A stretch of 64,000 nt of DNA from Anianabacter salinae (GTDB taxonomy: Bacteria > Pseudomonadota > Alphaproteobacteria > Rhodobacterales > Rhodobacteraceae): positions 372,001-436,000 of the forward strand of contig NZ_JAHQZS010000001.1 of NCBI RefSeq assembly GCF_019061145.1, given 5' to 3'. The notes beneath the pieces are model-generated. The model worked only from the letters and a program-made list of their open reading frames with translations, was not told the origin of the DNA and made no database searches. Every line of letters starts with the position of its first letter. The first letter of the stretch is position 1. Shown here piece by piece: positions 53,056 to 62,806 of this stretch. A program made the translations under genes and the position numbers.

Positions 53056-54060
53056 ATGGGACGCATCACGCTTGAGAAAGTTCAGAAGAAGTTCGGCGAA
53101 GTCGAGGTCATCCCGCCGCTGGACCTGACCATCGAGGATGGCGAGTTCGTCGTCTTCGTCGGCCCGTCGGGCTGCGGCAAGTCCACGCTTCTGCGCCTGA
53201 TCGCAGGGCTGGAAGACGTGTCGGACGGCGAGATCCGCATCGACGGCAAGCCCGCGACCGACCTGCCGCCCGCCAAGCGCGGCCTTGCGATGGTGTTCCA
53301 GTCCTACGCGCTTTACCCGCACATGACGGTGCGCAAGAACATCGCGTTCCCGATGAAGATGGCCGGGATGGACCAGGCCGAACAGGACCGCCGCATCGCC
53401 AAGGCCGCTGGCGCGTTGAACCTGACCGACTACCTCGACCGGCGCCCCGGGCAGCTTTCGGGCGGCCAGCGCCAGCGCGTCGCGATCGGCCGTGCCATCG
53501 TGCGGGAACCTGCGGCGTTCCTGTTCGACGAGCCCTTGTCGAACCTCGATGCCGCGCTGCGGGTCGGGATGCGGATGGAAATCTCCGAACTGCACAAGTC
53601 GCTTGAGACGACGATGATCTACGTCACCCATGACCAGGTCGAAGCGATGACCATGGCCGACAAGATCGTCGTCCTGCGCGCCGGTCATATCGAGCAGGTC
53701 GGCTCACCGCTCGAGCTTTACAAGGCACCGCGCAACGTCTTCGTCGCAGGGTTCATCGGCTCGCCCAAGATGAACCTGCTGGGCGGCAGCCACGCCGCAG
53801 CGCATGATTGCACCACCATCGGCATCCGGCCAGAACATCTGGATGTCGTCGCCTCGGGCGGCACGTTCACGGGCCGTGTCGGCGTGGCCGAGCATCTGGG
53901 GTCGGACACCTTCTTTCACGTCCATGTCGATGGCATTGCCGAGCCGATGACGGTGCGCGCAGGGGGCGAGGTCGGCCTTACGCATGGCGACACGATCCAC
54001 CTTGTTCCGCAGGCCGACAAGGTCCACCGCTTTGATGACAAGGGTCTGCGCATCGCATGA
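53056..54060 (+). CDS. smoK: Polyol ABC transporter ATPase
   Basis: A 334-residue MalK/UgpC-like ATPase. Walker [10 protein letters not shown] (about 36-44), Q-loop [11 protein letters not shown], signature [12 protein letters not shown], Walker [12 protein letters not shown] and switch His in [10 protein letters not shown] are intact. The C-terminal ~100 residues form the TOBE/regulatory domain ([22 protein letters not shown]). The last codons overlap the smoS start (ATGA at 54057-54060). Powers uptake through SmoF/SmoG. Confidence 0.93.
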   Translation: MGRITLEKVQKKFGEVEVIPPLDLTIEDGEFVVFVGPSGCGKSTLLRLIAGLEDVSDGEIRIDGKPATDLPPAKRGLAMVFQSYALYPHMTVRKNIAFPMKMAGMDQAEQDRRIAKAAGALNLTDYLDRRPGQLSGGQRQRVAIGRAIVREPAAFLFDEPLSNLDAALRVGMRMEISELHKSLETTMIYVTHDQVEAMTMADKIVVLRAGHIEQVGSPLELYKAPRNVFVAGFIGSPKMNLLGGSHAAAHDCTTIGIRPEHLDVVASGGTFTGRVGVAEHLGSDTFFHVHVDGIAEPMTVRAGGEVGLTHGDTIHLVPQADKVHRFDDKGLRIA

Positions 54061-54830
54061 GCCGCCTTGCCGCAAAGTCCGCCCTGATCACCGGGGCCGC
54101 GCGTGGCGTTGGCAAGGGCTTTGCCGCCGCCTACCTGCGCGAAGGCGCCACCGTGGCAATTGCGGACATCAACCTTGAGGCGGCGACGGCCACCGCTACA
54201 GAGCTTGGAGACGCGGCCTATGCCGTGCATCTCGATGTCACGCGGCAGGACAGCATCGATGCGGCCATCGCGGCCGTGGTCCAGAAATCCGGGCGGCTGG
54301 ACATCCTGATAAACAACGCCGCGCTGTTCGATGCCGCCGAGACGGTGGACATCACCCGCGACAGCTATGATCGCCTTTACGCCGTAAACGTCGCCGGAAC
54401 CCTCTTTACGATGCAGGCCGCCGCACGCCAGATGATCGCGCAAGGTCAGGGCGGCAAGATCATCAACATGGCCAGCCAGGCGGGGCGCCGGGGCGAGCCT
54501 CTGGTTCTTGTCTACTGCTCGACCAAGGCCGCCGTGATCTCGATGACGCAGTCGGCAGGGCTGAACCTGATCCGCCACGGGATCAACGTGAACGCCATCG
54601 CGCCCGGCGTTGTCGACGGTGAGCACTGGGATCACGTCGACAGCATGTTCGCCCGTCTCGAAGGCAAGGCGCCGGGCCAGAAGAAGGCCGAGGTTGCGGC
54701 GGGGGTGCCTGCCGGGCGCTTTGCCGTGCCGGACGATCTGACCGGGATGGCCGTTTTCCTCGCCTCGGCCGAGGCCGATTACATCGTATCGCAATGCTAC
54801 AACGTCGATGGTGGCCAATGGATGAGCTGA
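54057..54830 (+). CDS. smoS: Sorbitol dehydrogenase (SDR)
   Basis: A 257-residue classical short-chain dehydrogenase. NAD-binding [14 protein letters not shown] (11-24), ILINNAA (83-89), catalytic Ser140, Tyr153 and Lys157 (YCSTK), and substrate loop [12 protein letters not shown]. This last motif and the operon position match SmoS of Rhodobacter, which oxidises sorbitol to fructose and galactitol to tagatose. Start overlaps the smoK stop by 4 nt. Confidence 0.92.
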   Translation: MSRLAAKSALITGAARGVGKGFAAAYLREGATVAIADINLEAATATATELGDAAYAVHLDVTRQDSIDAAIAAVVQKSGRLDILINNAALFDAAETVDITRDSYDRLYAVNVAGTLFTMQAAARQMIAQGQGGKIINMASQAGRRGEPLVLVYCSTKAAVISMTQSAGLNLIRHGINVNAIAPGVVDGEHWDHVDSMFARLEGKAPGQKKAEVAAGVPAGRFAVPDDLTGMAVFLASAEADYIVSQCYNVDGGQWMS

Positions 54831-54868
54831 CCGTCCCCGGCTCGCTGACTCTGTCCGAAGGAAACCCG

Positions 54869-56332
54869 ATGCCCGTCCCGCTTTCGCTGGCCACCCTGCC
54901 TGATCTGCCGCCTGCGGTGCGGGTGCCGTCCTATGCGCGCGCCGACTTGACGCCGGGGATCGTGCACATCGGCCTTGGCAACTTTCATCGAGCGCATCAG
55001 GCATGGTATCTGCACCGCCTGATGGACGCCGGGCAGGCACTGGACTGGGCGATCGTCGGCGCAGGGGTGCGGGCACCCGACGCGGCGATGCGCGACGCGC
55101 TGCTGGCGCAGGATTGCCTGACGACACTGATCGAGCTTGATCCGGCGGGCCGGTCTGCGGAAGTCACCGGCGCAATGATCGACTTCGTTCCTGTCGAAGA
55201 CGGCAACGCTCCGCTGATCGCCCGCATGACCGATCCCGCGATCCGCATCGTGGCGCTGACGGTCACGGAGGGCGGGTATTTCCAGACCGCTGACGGCGGC
55301 TTCGACGCAGCTCACCCCGATATTGTTCACGACGCCGCGCACCCTGACGTTCCCCGCACCGCCTTCGGCGCCATCGTCGCGGCACTGGGCCGCCGCCGCG
55401 CGGCAGGGCAGGGGCCGTTCACCTGCCAGTCCTGCGACAATCTGCAAGGCAACGGCGACATCACCCGGCGCGCGGTCGTCGGGCTGGCCCGCCTGTCCGA
55501 CCCCGGCCTTGCCGACTGGATCGACGCCAATGCCACCTTCCCCAATGCGATGGTCGATTGCATCGTGCCTGCGACCGGCCCGTCCGAACGCGCGATGGCC
55601 CGCGACCTGGGCATCGCAGACAATGCGCCGGTGACCCACGAGAATTTCCGCCAATGGGTCATCGAAGACCGGTTCTGTGCGGGCCGCCCGCCCTGGGAAG
55701 ACGCAGGCGCAACGATCACGGACGATGTGCATCCCTTCGAGGCGATGAAGCTGCGTTGCCTGAATGCCGGCCACCAGATCCTTGCCAACGCCGGGGAATT
55801 GCTGGGGGTCGAGACGATCGCGGGCTGCATGGCGCATCCGGCCATCCACGCGCTGTTCCGCAAGGTCGAACTGCAAGAGATCGTGCCACATGTGGCCGAT
55901 GTGCCCGGCATGACCGCTACGGCGTATGTCGATCTGATCGACGCGCGCTTTGCCAATCCGCAGATTCGCGACACGGTGCGCCGCGTCGCCTTTGACGGAT
56001 CATCGCGGCACCCCGGTTTCCTGCTGCCGGTGCTGCGCGATGCTTTGAAGGCCGGAACCTCGATCGAGGGGCTGGCGCTGTGCGAAGCGCTGTGGGCGCG
56101 GATGTGCGCCGGAACGCGTGAAGACGGGTCGATCATCGCACCGAACGATCCGCATTGGGACACACTGACCGCAGCCGCGATAGCGGCGCGCACCCGGCCC
56201 TCGGCATGGCTGGAGCAGCGGCAGTTCTATGACGATCTGGCGGATGATCCCCGCCTGACAGAGACGTTCGACCGGTGGCTGGCCCTGATCTGGCAAGACG
56301 GAACCGAGGCCGCGCTACACACCTTCCGGTAA
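54869..56332 (+). CDS. mtlK: Mannitol 2-dehydrogenase
   Basis: A 487-residue polyol-specific long-chain dehydrogenase, oxidising mannitol to fructose. N-terminal Rossmann region IVHIGLGNFHRAHQAWY, then VTEGGYF, NLQGNGDITR and the catalytic-region KLRCLNAGHQILANAGEL, containing the conserved Lys and Asn. Chosen start at 54869 has GAAGGA 7 nt upstream; earlier Met codons lie inside smoS. Last gene of the smo operon. Its final 18 bases overlap tail-to-tail with the RND transporter gene on the other strand. Confidence 0.92.
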   Translation: MPVPLSLATLPDLPPAVRVPSYARADLTPGIVHIGLGNFHRAHQAWYLHRLMDAGQALDWAIVGAGVRAPDAAMRDALLAQDCLTTLIELDPAGRSAEVTGAMIDFVPVEDGNAPLIARMTDPAIRIVALTVTEGGYFQTADGGFDAAHPDIVHDAAHPDVPRTAFGAIVAALGRRRAAGQGPFTCQSCDNLQGNGDITRRAVVGLARLSDPGLADWIDANATFPNAMVDCIVPATGPSERAMARDLGIADNAPVTHENFRQWVIEDRFCAGRPPWEDAGATITDDVHPFEAMKLRCLNAGHQILANAGELLGVETIAGCMAHPAIHALFRKVELQEIVPHVADVPGMTATAYVDLIDARFANPQIRDTVRRVAFDGSSRHPGFLLPVLRDALKAGTSIEGLALCEALWARMCAGTREDGSIIAPNDPHWDTLTAAAIAARTRPSAWLEQRQFYDDLADDPRLTETFDRWLALIWQDGTEAALHTFR

Positions 56333-59300
56333 GCGCTGGTCCTGGGACCGTGACACATCGGCCGGGCCAGGCCGCTCCGGGGTTTCCTCGGGGCGGCCGT
56401 TCCGTTTCTCGCCCAGCATCAGCATGGCGGGCGTCAACACAAGCGTCAGCATTGTTGCCACGACAAGACCACCGACGATGGCGCTGGACAGTTCCGTCCA
56501 GTATTGCGTCGACGGCGCGCCGAACACGATCTCGCGCGTGAAGAAGTTGAGGTTCATGCCCAGCACCATCGGCATGAGACCCAGCGCCGTTGTGATCGAG
56601 GTCAGCATCACCGGCCTCAAACGTTGCGCGCCGGTGCGCAGGGCCGCCTCGCGCGGGGACAGGCCCGACCGCTTGAGGTCATTGTAGGTGTCGATCAGAA
56701 CGATGTTGTTGTTCACCACGATGCCCGCCAGCGCGATCACCCCGATGCCGCCCATCACCACGCCGAAAGGCCGCCCGGTGACGATCAGACCCAGAAGCAC
56801 CCCGGCCACCGAGAACACGATGGCGCTCATCACCACGAAGGCCTGGTAGAAGTTGTTGAACTGCAGTACGAGGATCACGAGCATCAGAAGGATCGCCGCC
56901 ACAAAGGCGCTGGCCAGGAATGTCATCGTCTCGGCCTGATCCTCTGCCTCGCCCGCGAAGCTGTAACTTACGCCGTCAGGCAAGTCGGCCGAGTCGAGCG
57001 CGGATTGCAGCGCGTTGATCTGGTCGTTCACCAGCTTGTCGGGTGCGACGTTCGCCTCGATGGTCACGACGCGCTGCTCGTCGATGCGGGTGATCGTGCC
57101 GGTCCTTTCGGACGGGGCGAAGGTCACGAAGTTCGACACGGGAACCAGCCCCGCCGAGGTCGGCACGCGCAGGTTTCCAAGCTCTGCCAGCGATCTGTCT
57201 TCGGCGGGGAACCGCACGCGTATGTCCAACTCGCCGTCCGCATCCTCGGGCCGGTAGTCGGCGACCGCGATGCCTTGCGTCAAAAGCTGGACCGCCTGGC
57301 CCAGAAGGCTGACGTCGGCGCCGTAGCGTGCAGCCTCGGCGCGGTCGACAAGGATCGACACCTCGACGCCGGGCAGGGGGCGGGTGTCGGTGACGTCGGT
57401 AAAGCCGCCGATCCTGTCCATGATCTCCAACACCTCCTCGACCGCTTCGGCCTGGACGGCGGGATTGCGCGCGGCGATCTGCAGGTTGACCGGCTTGCCG
57501 CTGGTCGGACCGCCGCTTTCCGTCTGCACCTGCACGTCGATCCCGGCGATATCGGCCACATCGCGGCGGATCTCTGCGCCGATCTCTGCGGCGGGGCGGC
57601 GGGTGTCCCATTCGGTCAGCTCAAGCTGCAGGGTCCCGATGGTTTCCTCGTCGCCCTGGCCCGCGCTCATCGTCGAGCGGGCGTAGGTTGTCTGGATCTC
57701 GCCGTAGTCCTGCAGGCGCTGTTCCACCTGGCGCACCAGCGCGTCGCGCTCGTAGATCGAAAAGTTGTCGCGCGCGCGCACCTGCACCTGCATGAATTCC
57801 GGCTCGACCGAGGGGAAGAACGACAGGCCCTTGCCGAACTGGCCATAGAGGCCGAAGCCGCTCAGCAGCAGCGCCAGTGCCAGAAGCGCGGTGGCCCCCG
57901 GACGCAGGATCGCCCATTCCAGCAGCCGGACATAGGCGCCGGTCATCCCGCCGATGCGCCTGGGATCGCCCTGTTCGGCGTCGTGCAGCGCCCGCTTTGC
58001 CTCTGCCTTCTGCGGCTGTCTCTTGCCGATCAGACCGCCAAGGACGGGGATGAAGATCAGCGCCATGAAGAGCGACGCGAACAGCGTCAGGATCACCGTG
58101 ATCGGCAGGAATTTCATGAACTCGCCCACCATGCCGGACCAGAACAGCAGCGGAAAGAACACGCTCAGCGTCGTCGCGGTCGATGCGATGACCGGCCACG
58201 CCATGCGTTTCGCCGCGGCGGCATAGGCCTCGCGCGGGGAATCGCCGTCTTGCAACCTGCGGTCGGCCAGTTCCGTCGTGACGATTGCGCCGTCCACCAA
58301 CATCCCCACGACAAGGATCAACGAGAACAGCACGACGATGTTCATCGTGTAGCCCATCGCCCAAAGCGCGGTGACACCAGCGAGGAAGGCGCCGGGGATC
58401 GCAAGCCCCACAAGGATCGCCGAGCGCAGGCCAAGCGCGAAGACGATCACGATCATCACCAGGATCACGGCGGCGATCACGTTCGCCTCAAGATCGGACA
58501 GCAGGGTTTCCACCTGTTCGGACTGGTCCTGCAGATACGTCACCTCGACACTGTCGGGCCAGTCGGCGCGCAGGTCCTCAAGCGCCGATTTCGTGGCGGC
58601 CACGGTGTCGATGATGTTCGCGCCGGACCGTTTCTTGACTTCGAGCGCCAGCGCGGGCTGGCCGTCGATGCGGGCAAATCCGGTGGGGTCCTGGAACGTG
58701 CGCCGGATCGTGGCGACGTCCTCGAAGGTCACGACCGTGTCGCCGCGCACCTTCACGGGGATGTCCATCACGTCCTGCAGGTCTTCGATCAGGCCCGGCA
58801 CCTTGAGCACGATGCGCCCGCCGCCCGTCTCGATGGCGCCCGCGGCGATCAGGCGGTTGTTGCGCTGCAACTGGCCGATCAACTCGTCGAAGCTGAGGTT
58901 GTAGGTCTGGAACACGGTCGGGTCGATCAGCACCTCGAGGAATTCCTCGCGCGCGCCGCCGATATCGACTTCCAGCACGCCGGGCAGGCCTTCGATGGCC
59001 TCTTGCGCATCGTCTGCCAGATCGTTCAGCGCGCGTTCGGGCACCGGGCCCGAGATGATCGCGGTGATGATCGGGAACAGCGCGGTGTTGATCTCGGTGA
59101 TGGTCAGGTCATACGCGTCTTCCGGCAGGTCGCTTGCGACCCGGTCGGCGGCCTCGCGCACCTTGTCCAGCGCCTCGTCGATGTCACCGCCGGGGGTGAA
59201 TTCCAGCTGCACGCTGGCAAAGCCCTCGGATGCGTGGCTTTCCATCTTTTCAAGCCCGGTGATGGCGGCGAATTCGGATTCCATCGGCTCGATCAGCAGG

Positions 59301-59485
59301 CGCTCGGCGTCGGTCGGGCTGATCCCCTCAAGGCCCGTCGAGACGTAGACCAGTGGCAGCGGCACCTCGGGGTTGGCCTCTTTCGGGATCGAGATGTAAG
59401 CGACCGCGCCAACGCCAAGGATCATCAGCAGCGCCATCAGAACAACGCGCCCGCGCGAGAATGCGGCGTCGATAAGGGTGTTCAT
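56315..59485 (-). CDS. RND family efflux transporter permease
   Basis: A 1056-residue AcrB/CzcA-type inner-membrane pump. Layout: helix 1 (VVLMALLMILGVGAVAYISI), a large porter domain (about 35-330), helices 2-6 with the proton-relay Asp in LILVVGMLVDGAIVTTELAD, a second porter domain, and helices 8-12. FFPLLFWSGMVGEFMKFLPI is another core motif. It follows its adaptor gene by 3 bp. Substrate not predictable; no heavy-metal-specific signature was noted. Neither gene for the outer-membrane channel lies in the window. Confidence 0.93.
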   Translation of the reverse strand: MNTLIDAAFSRGRVVLMALLMILGVGAVAYISIPKEANPEVPLPLVYVSTGLEGISPTDAERLLIEPMESEFAAITGLEKMESHASEGFASVQLEFTPGGDIDEALDKVREAADRVASDLPEDAYDLTITEINTALFPIITAIISGPVPERALNDLADDAQEAIEGLPGVLEVDIGGAREEFLEVLIDPTVFQTYNLSFDELIGQLQRNNRLIAAGAIETGGGRIVLKVPGLIEDLQDVMDIPVKVRGDTVVTFEDVATIRRTFQDPTGFARIDGQPALALEVKKRSGANIIDTVAATKSALEDLRADWPDSVEVTYLQDQSEQVETLLSDLEANVIAAVILVMIVIVFALGLRSAILVGLAIPGAFLAGVTALWAMGYTMNIVVLFSLILVVGMLVDGAIVTTELADRRLQDGDSPREAYAAAAKRMAWPVIASTATTLSVFFPLLFWSGMVGEFMKFLPITVILTLFASLFMALIFIPVLGGLIGKRQPQKAEAKRALHDAEQGDPRRIGGMTGAYVRLLEWAILRPGATALLALALLLSGFGLYGQFGKGLSFFPSVEPEFMQVQVRARDNFSIYERDALVRQVEQRLQDYGEIQTTYARSTMSAGQGDEETIGTLQLELTEWDTRRPAAEIGAEIRRDVADIAGIDVQVQTESGGPTSGKPVNLQIAARNPAVQAEAVEEVLEIMDRIGGFTDVTDTRPLPGVEVSILVDRAEAARYGADVSLLGQAVQLLTQGIAVADYRPEDADGELDIRVRFPAEDRSLAELGNLRVPTSAGLVPVSNFVTFAPSERTGTITRIDEQRVVTIEANVAPDKLVNDQINALQSALDSADLPDGVSYSFAGEAEDQAETMTFLASAFVAAILLMLVILVLQFNNFYQAFVVMSAIVFSVAGVLLGLIVTGRPFGVVMGGIGVIALAGIVVNNNIVLIDTYNDLKRSGLSPREAALRTGAQRLRPVMLTSITTALGLMPMVLGMNLNFFTREIVFGAPSTQYWTELSSAIVGGLVVATMLTLVLTPAMLMLGEKRNGRPEETPERPGPADVSRSQDQRLPEGV

Positions 59486-59488
59486 GGC

Positions 59489-60628
59489 TTATTCCCCTTG
59501 CGCGAGAGTGCGGTCCGAGGCCGTCTCGGCGGCCTTGGAGGGGGCCACGACTTCGCCCTCGTTGACGAAGCCCTGCCCGATGATGATGACCCGCGCGGTG
59601 TCGGGCAGGCCCGTCACCCAGATGCCGTTGATCTCGGCGCGGACAATCTCGACGGGCTGGAACTCGACGCGGTTGTCCTCGTTCACGGTCTTGACGCCAA
59701 GGCGACCCTCGGGATCGAGCGACACGGTCGAGGGTTGCAGGAAATGCGCCTGAGCCTCACCGGTGGGAATGACCACCTCGGCCGAGATGCCGGCGGGAAT
59801 GACGCCGTCCTCGTTGGCGACGTCGATTTCGGCGAGGAAAGTGCGCGTCTCGGCATTGGCCGAAGTGCCGACGAAGGCGACGGTGCCCTCACGCTCTTCC
59901 CCGGTGATGAACCGGATCGTGGCGGGCTGGCCGTCCTCGATCCGCCGCAGCGCCTGCTGCGGCACCTGGATGGCGACGGTCAGCGGGCGGTTGTCGACAA
60001 TGCGTCCCACCTCTGCGCCCGCCTGCACGAACTCTCCCTGATCCAAGGACAGCGTCTCGATTCGGCCAGCGAAGGGCGCCGTGATTTCCAGCGAATTGAT
60101 CGCTTCTTCGGCGCTGGTGACAGAGGCGCGGGCGGCGGCAAGCGTGGCGCGGGCCTGGCTGACGCGGTCTGCGGTAGCGACCCCGCGTTCCAGAAGCTCC
60201 GAGGCGTTGTCGAATTCGCGCTGCGCCCGGTCGAGCTCCTCTCGGGCGCGGTTCAGGTCGGCGCTGGCGCGGGTGGCGGACAACCGTGCGATCACCGCAC
60301 CGTCCGCGACGTCCTGTCCCTTGGTCACCAGCACCTCGGCCACGTCACCAGAGGCTTCGGCGCGGATCGTGGTGTCCCGGTCCGGCAAAGCCTGACCCTC
60401 GGCCTGGAAGAACAGCGTGACGGCTTCGGCCGACGACTGCTCCACTGTCACCGCCACGGGTTCGGGGTCTGTCTGGGTGGCGGTTTGCCCAGTGTCGTCG
60501 TCCGCAGGCAGGAGAAATCCGCTGCCCATCCAGCCCACGATCGCGATCACCAGCGCGCCAGCGATCCACGTCGAGCGCGAGGCGCCCTTGTCATCCTTGA
60601 AGGACAGCTTTTCAGTGTTGTCGGTCAT
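59489..60628 (-). CDS. RND efflux periplasmic adaptor (membrane fusion protein)
   Basis: A 379-residue adaptor. An N-terminal signal-anchor (STWIAGALVIAIVGWMGSGF) is followed by the lipoyl half-motif (AEASGDVAEVLVTKGQDVAD), a helical hairpin around residues 120-170 (LNRAREELDRAQREFDNASE), the returning lipoyl half (ITAPFAGRIETLSLDQGEFV), and a beta-barrel domain. There is no lipobox Cys, so it is anchored by its helix. It links the RND pump to an outer-membrane channel. Lies between the tetR and pump genes in a three-gene operon. Confidence 0.92.
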   Translation of the reverse strand: MTDNTEKLSFKDDKGASRSTWIAGALVIAIVGWMGSGFLLPADDDTGQTATQTDPEPVAVTVEQSSAEAVTLFFQAEGQALPDRDTTIRAEASGDVAEVLVTKGQDVADGAVIARLSATRASADLNRAREELDRAQREFDNASELLERGVATADRVSQARATLAAARASVTSAEEAINSLEITAPFAGRIETLSLDQGEFVQAGAEVGRIVDNRPLTVAIQVPQQALRRIEDGQPATIRFITGEEREGTVAFVGTSANAETRTFLAEIDVANEDGVIPAGISAEVVIPTGEAQAHFLQPSTVSLDPEGRLGVKTVNEDNRVEFQPVEIVRAEINGIWVTGLPDTARVIIIGQGFVNEGEVVAPSKAAETASDRTLAQGE

Positions 60629-60632
60629 CAGT

Positions 60633-61424
60633 TCATTTCCCTGCGGCGACGCAGCGCCTGTTCATTTCATCCTCGGCCGCATCGGCGCGGCCGGTTGGGG
60701 CATCGGTGGCCGCGCGGGCAAATTCGGCAAGCACCCGTCGGGTGTCGCCCGGCCCTTGCAGCACCACGCTGCCCGGCGGCAGGCCCAGAAGCCGGTCACA
60801 GATCGTGCCCTCTGCCTTCAACCGGGCTTCGAAAAGCGCGCAAGCCGCGCCAAGGCCCTCGTCCCTGGCCACACCGATCGCCCGGCCCGCGACCTTGCGC
60901 CGCCCATGGGCAAGGCCGACGACGAGTTCGGCGGTCAGGGCCGGTTCGGCGACGTCGAATGTGCCTTCGCGGGCGCCTTCCTCGATGATGGTCTGCAGCA
61001 CGGGCATGACAGCGGCGGTCGTCGCATCCAGAACGCGCCGGTGCAGAATGTCGTTGCCGGGCTGTGCCAGCACGTCCGCGAACAGGCGCATTCCCGCGAT
61101 GTTGTCGGACTTCCAGCGGGCAAAGCCGTGGATGAACGCATTCAGACGCATCAGCGCGTCGCCGGTCGTTTCCGCACGGGCGTTTTCGGCCGCATCCAGC
61201 CCGCGTTCCGCCATCCGCGTCACGATGCCTGCGAGCAGGTCGTCCTTTGCCGCAAAGTGGTGGTACAATCCGCCCTTCGAGATGTCGGCGGCCTCCAGCA
61301 CGTCGGCGATCGTCACCGCCTCGAAGCCGCGCGCCATGAACAGCGACTGCGCGGCATCGAGGATCGCCTCGCGCCGCGCGTCAGGCGCCATGCGGCGCTG
61401 TCGTTCTTTCTGTTCACCCAGCAT
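60633..61424 (-). CDS. TetR-family transcriptional regulator of the efflux operon
   Basis: A 263-residue regulator. HTH region: ILDAAQSLFMARGFEAVTIA, then DVLEAADISKGGLYHHFAAK, as in standard TetR_N. The C-terminal ligand-binding part is somewhat long, ending in a charged tail. It is the first gene of the operon with the adaptor 4 bp downstream, so it probably represses itself and the pump until an efflux substrate binds. A dyad lies 17 bp upstream of its start. Confidence 0.9.
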   Translation of the reverse strand: MLGEQKERQRRMAPDARREAILDAAQSLFMARGFEAVTIADVLEAADISKGGLYHHFAAKDDLLAGIVTRMAERGLDAAENARAETTGDALMRLNAFIHGFARWKSDNIAGMRLFADVLAQPGNDILHRRVLDATTAAVMPVLQTIIEEGAREGTFDVAEPALTAELVVGLAHGRRKVAGRAIGVARDEGLGAACALFEARLKAEGTICDRLLGLPPGSVVLQGPGDTRRVLAEFARAATDAPTGRADAAEDEMNRRCVAAGK

Positions 61425-61440
61425 GACGTGGCGGCTCCCT

Positions 61441-61459
61441 TACAGACCGGCGGTCGGTA
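61441..61459 (-). promoter_or_regulatory. Candidate TetR operator
   Basis: ACAGACCGGCGGTCGGTA contains the dyad GACC-GGC-GGTC with partly matching flanks, directly upstream of the tetR-type gene. Such dyads with ACCG/CGGT cores are common for TetR regulators of RND pumps. Confidence 0.5.
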
Positions 61460-61720
61460 TCTAGGGCGCCCGCGCTTGGGGTTCAACCGGCAAACGCAAT
61501 GGTGAACCACCGTTCGGCTCTTGCCGCGCGCCGGGCGGCGCCGCCCGCAAGAGGTTGCGAATGCCTTGCACATCCGATTTCTACATCATTTCATCGGGGA
61601 ACCGGATCGCGGCAGGGACGACGGGGCGGCGACACTGCAGGTTTGCCATGCCACAATCGCCCTGCAGTCTTCGGACGAGATCGAGACGCTTTGCGTCTGA
61701 ACAAGCAAGGAAAGATCAGA

Positions 61721-62482
61721 ATGGATGTGAAGGAACAGGCTGCCATCGTCACCGGCGGCGCATCGGGCTTGGGCGGTGCGACCGCGAAAATGCTGGCCGA
61801 GGCCGGTGCAAAGGTCGCGATTTTCGACATGAACGAAGACACCGGAATGAAGATGGCCGAGGCCATCGGCGCGCGGTTCTTCAAGGTCGATGTGACCGAT
61901 GAAAGCGCAGTCGAGACGGCCATCGCCGAGGCCGAGGGGCTGCACGGCAAGGCGCGCATCCTTGTCAACTGCGCGGGAATCGGCCCGCCTGCAAAGGTGA
62001 TCGACCGCGACGGCAAGGCGCTGCCGCTTGGCGAGTTCACCAAGATCGTGACGGTCAACCTGCTTGGCAGCTTCAACGTGCTGTCCAAATTCGCCGCCGC
62101 GCTGCACACCGCCGATCCCCTTGGCGAAGAGCGCGGCGTGATCGTCAACACCGCTTCGGTTGCCGCCTACGAAGGCCAGATCGGGCAGGCCGCCTATGCG
62201 GCCTCCAAGGGCGGTATCGTCGGCATGACCCTGCCCATCGCGCGCGAATTTGCCCGCCACGGTATCCGGGTGATGACCATTGCGCCGGGCCTTTTCCTGA
62301 CGCCGCTTCTGGAAAGCCTTCCGAAAGAGGCACAGGACAGTCTTGGTGCGCAGGTGCCGTTCCCAAACCGGCTGGGCAATCCCGAAGAATATGCGCAGAT
62401 GGTGCGCGCGATCCTCGAGAACCCGATGCTGAACGGCGAGACGATCCGTCTCGACGGCGCCATCCGCATGGCGCCCCGCTGA
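61721..62482 (+). CDS. SDR dehydrogenase, 3-hydroxyacyl-CoA dehydrogenase type 2-like
   Basis: A 253-residue classical SDR. NAD-binding VTGGASGLGGATAK (10-23), acidic Asp36 in IFDMNED (NAD preference), NCAGIGPPAK (83-92), and catalytic Ser146, Tyr159, Lys163 (YAASK). The block PLGEERGVIVNTASVAAYEG and the end LNGETIRLDGAIRMAPR match the HSD17B10-like group, which oxidises 3-hydroxyacyl-CoA in fatty acid or branched-chain degradation. AAGGA upstream of the ATG. A small hairpin (AGACGC-TTT-GCGTCT, 61684-61698) is in its leader. Monocistronic by appearance. Confidence 0.88.
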   Translation: MDVKEQAAIVTGGASGLGGATAKMLAEAGAKVAIFDMNEDTGMKMAEAIGARFFKVDVTDESAVETAIAEAEGLHGKARILVNCAGIGPPAKVIDRDGKALPLGEFTKIVTVNLLGSFNVLSKFAAALHTADPLGEERGVIVNTASVAAYEGQIGQAAYAASKGGIVGMTLPIAREFARHGIRVMTIAPGLFLTPLLESLPKEAQDSLGAQVPFPNRLGNPEEYAQMVRAILENPMLNGETIRLDGAIRMAPR

Positions 62483-62494
62483 TCGTCCGTCTTG

Positions 62495-62523
62495 CGCCCC
62501 GGGGCAGATATGTCCCCGGGGCG
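62495..62523 (+). terminator. Terminator-like hairpin after the SDR gene
   Basis: Perfect 10-bp stem (CGCCCCGGGG / CCCCGGGGCG) with a 9-nt loop, 12 bp after the stop. No U-run, as in many GC-rich genomes. Confidence 0.7.
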
Positions 62524-62582
62524 TCTGATATCCTGAAAGCCCGACTGGATTAATCGGGCATTGCCATTTCCGACAGTTTCAG

Positions 62583-62597
62583 TCACCTACTTGGTGA
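62583..62597. promoter_or_regulatory. Inverted repeat upstream of the small ORF-imelysin pair
   Basis: TCACC-TACTT-GGTGA, 5-bp arms, 26 bp before the small gene's start. Could be an operator or a leader hairpin; imelysin genes are usually iron-responsive. Low certainty. Confidence 0.3.
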
Positions 62598-62623
62598 GTG
62601 CCACCGAGTCGGAAGGATATCTG

Positions 62624-62806
62624 ATGGTCCGACGTGATCAGCCTCCGTTGGAGCCGTGCCGCCGGGAATTGTTCCAGATTGCGTTTGAGGGCGTCGAATG
62701 GCCCGCGATCTCGATCGAGCAGTTCCTGGACAGGCTGGCCGACCCCGCAAGGGACGGGGGCGGAGTGGCGCGCAGTCATGGACCGAAGGAAGGGACAACC
62801 AGATGA
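62624..62806 (+). CDS. Small conserved-looking protein of unknown function coupled to imelysin gene
   Basis: A 60-residue frame starting MVRRDQPPLEPCRRELFQIA, then an acidic helix-like part (EGVEWPAISIEQFLDRLADP) and a polar tail. An excellent ribosome site (GGAAGGA, 6 nt spacing) precedes the ATG at 62624, and its stop overlaps the imelysin start as ATGA (62803-62806). These two facts support a real, translationally coupled gene. I recognise no family. It has one Cys and no membrane segment. Confidence 0.6.
   Translation: MVRRDQPPLEPCRRELFQIAFEGVEWPAISIEQFLDRLADPARDGGGVARSHGPKEGTTR

Noticed and set aside
56504-60988. A 1494-codon open frame on the plus strand over the RND pump and adaptor
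   Set aside because: Antisense of two well-conserved genes; GC-rich codon bias removes stops. No domain signature in the plus-strand translation.
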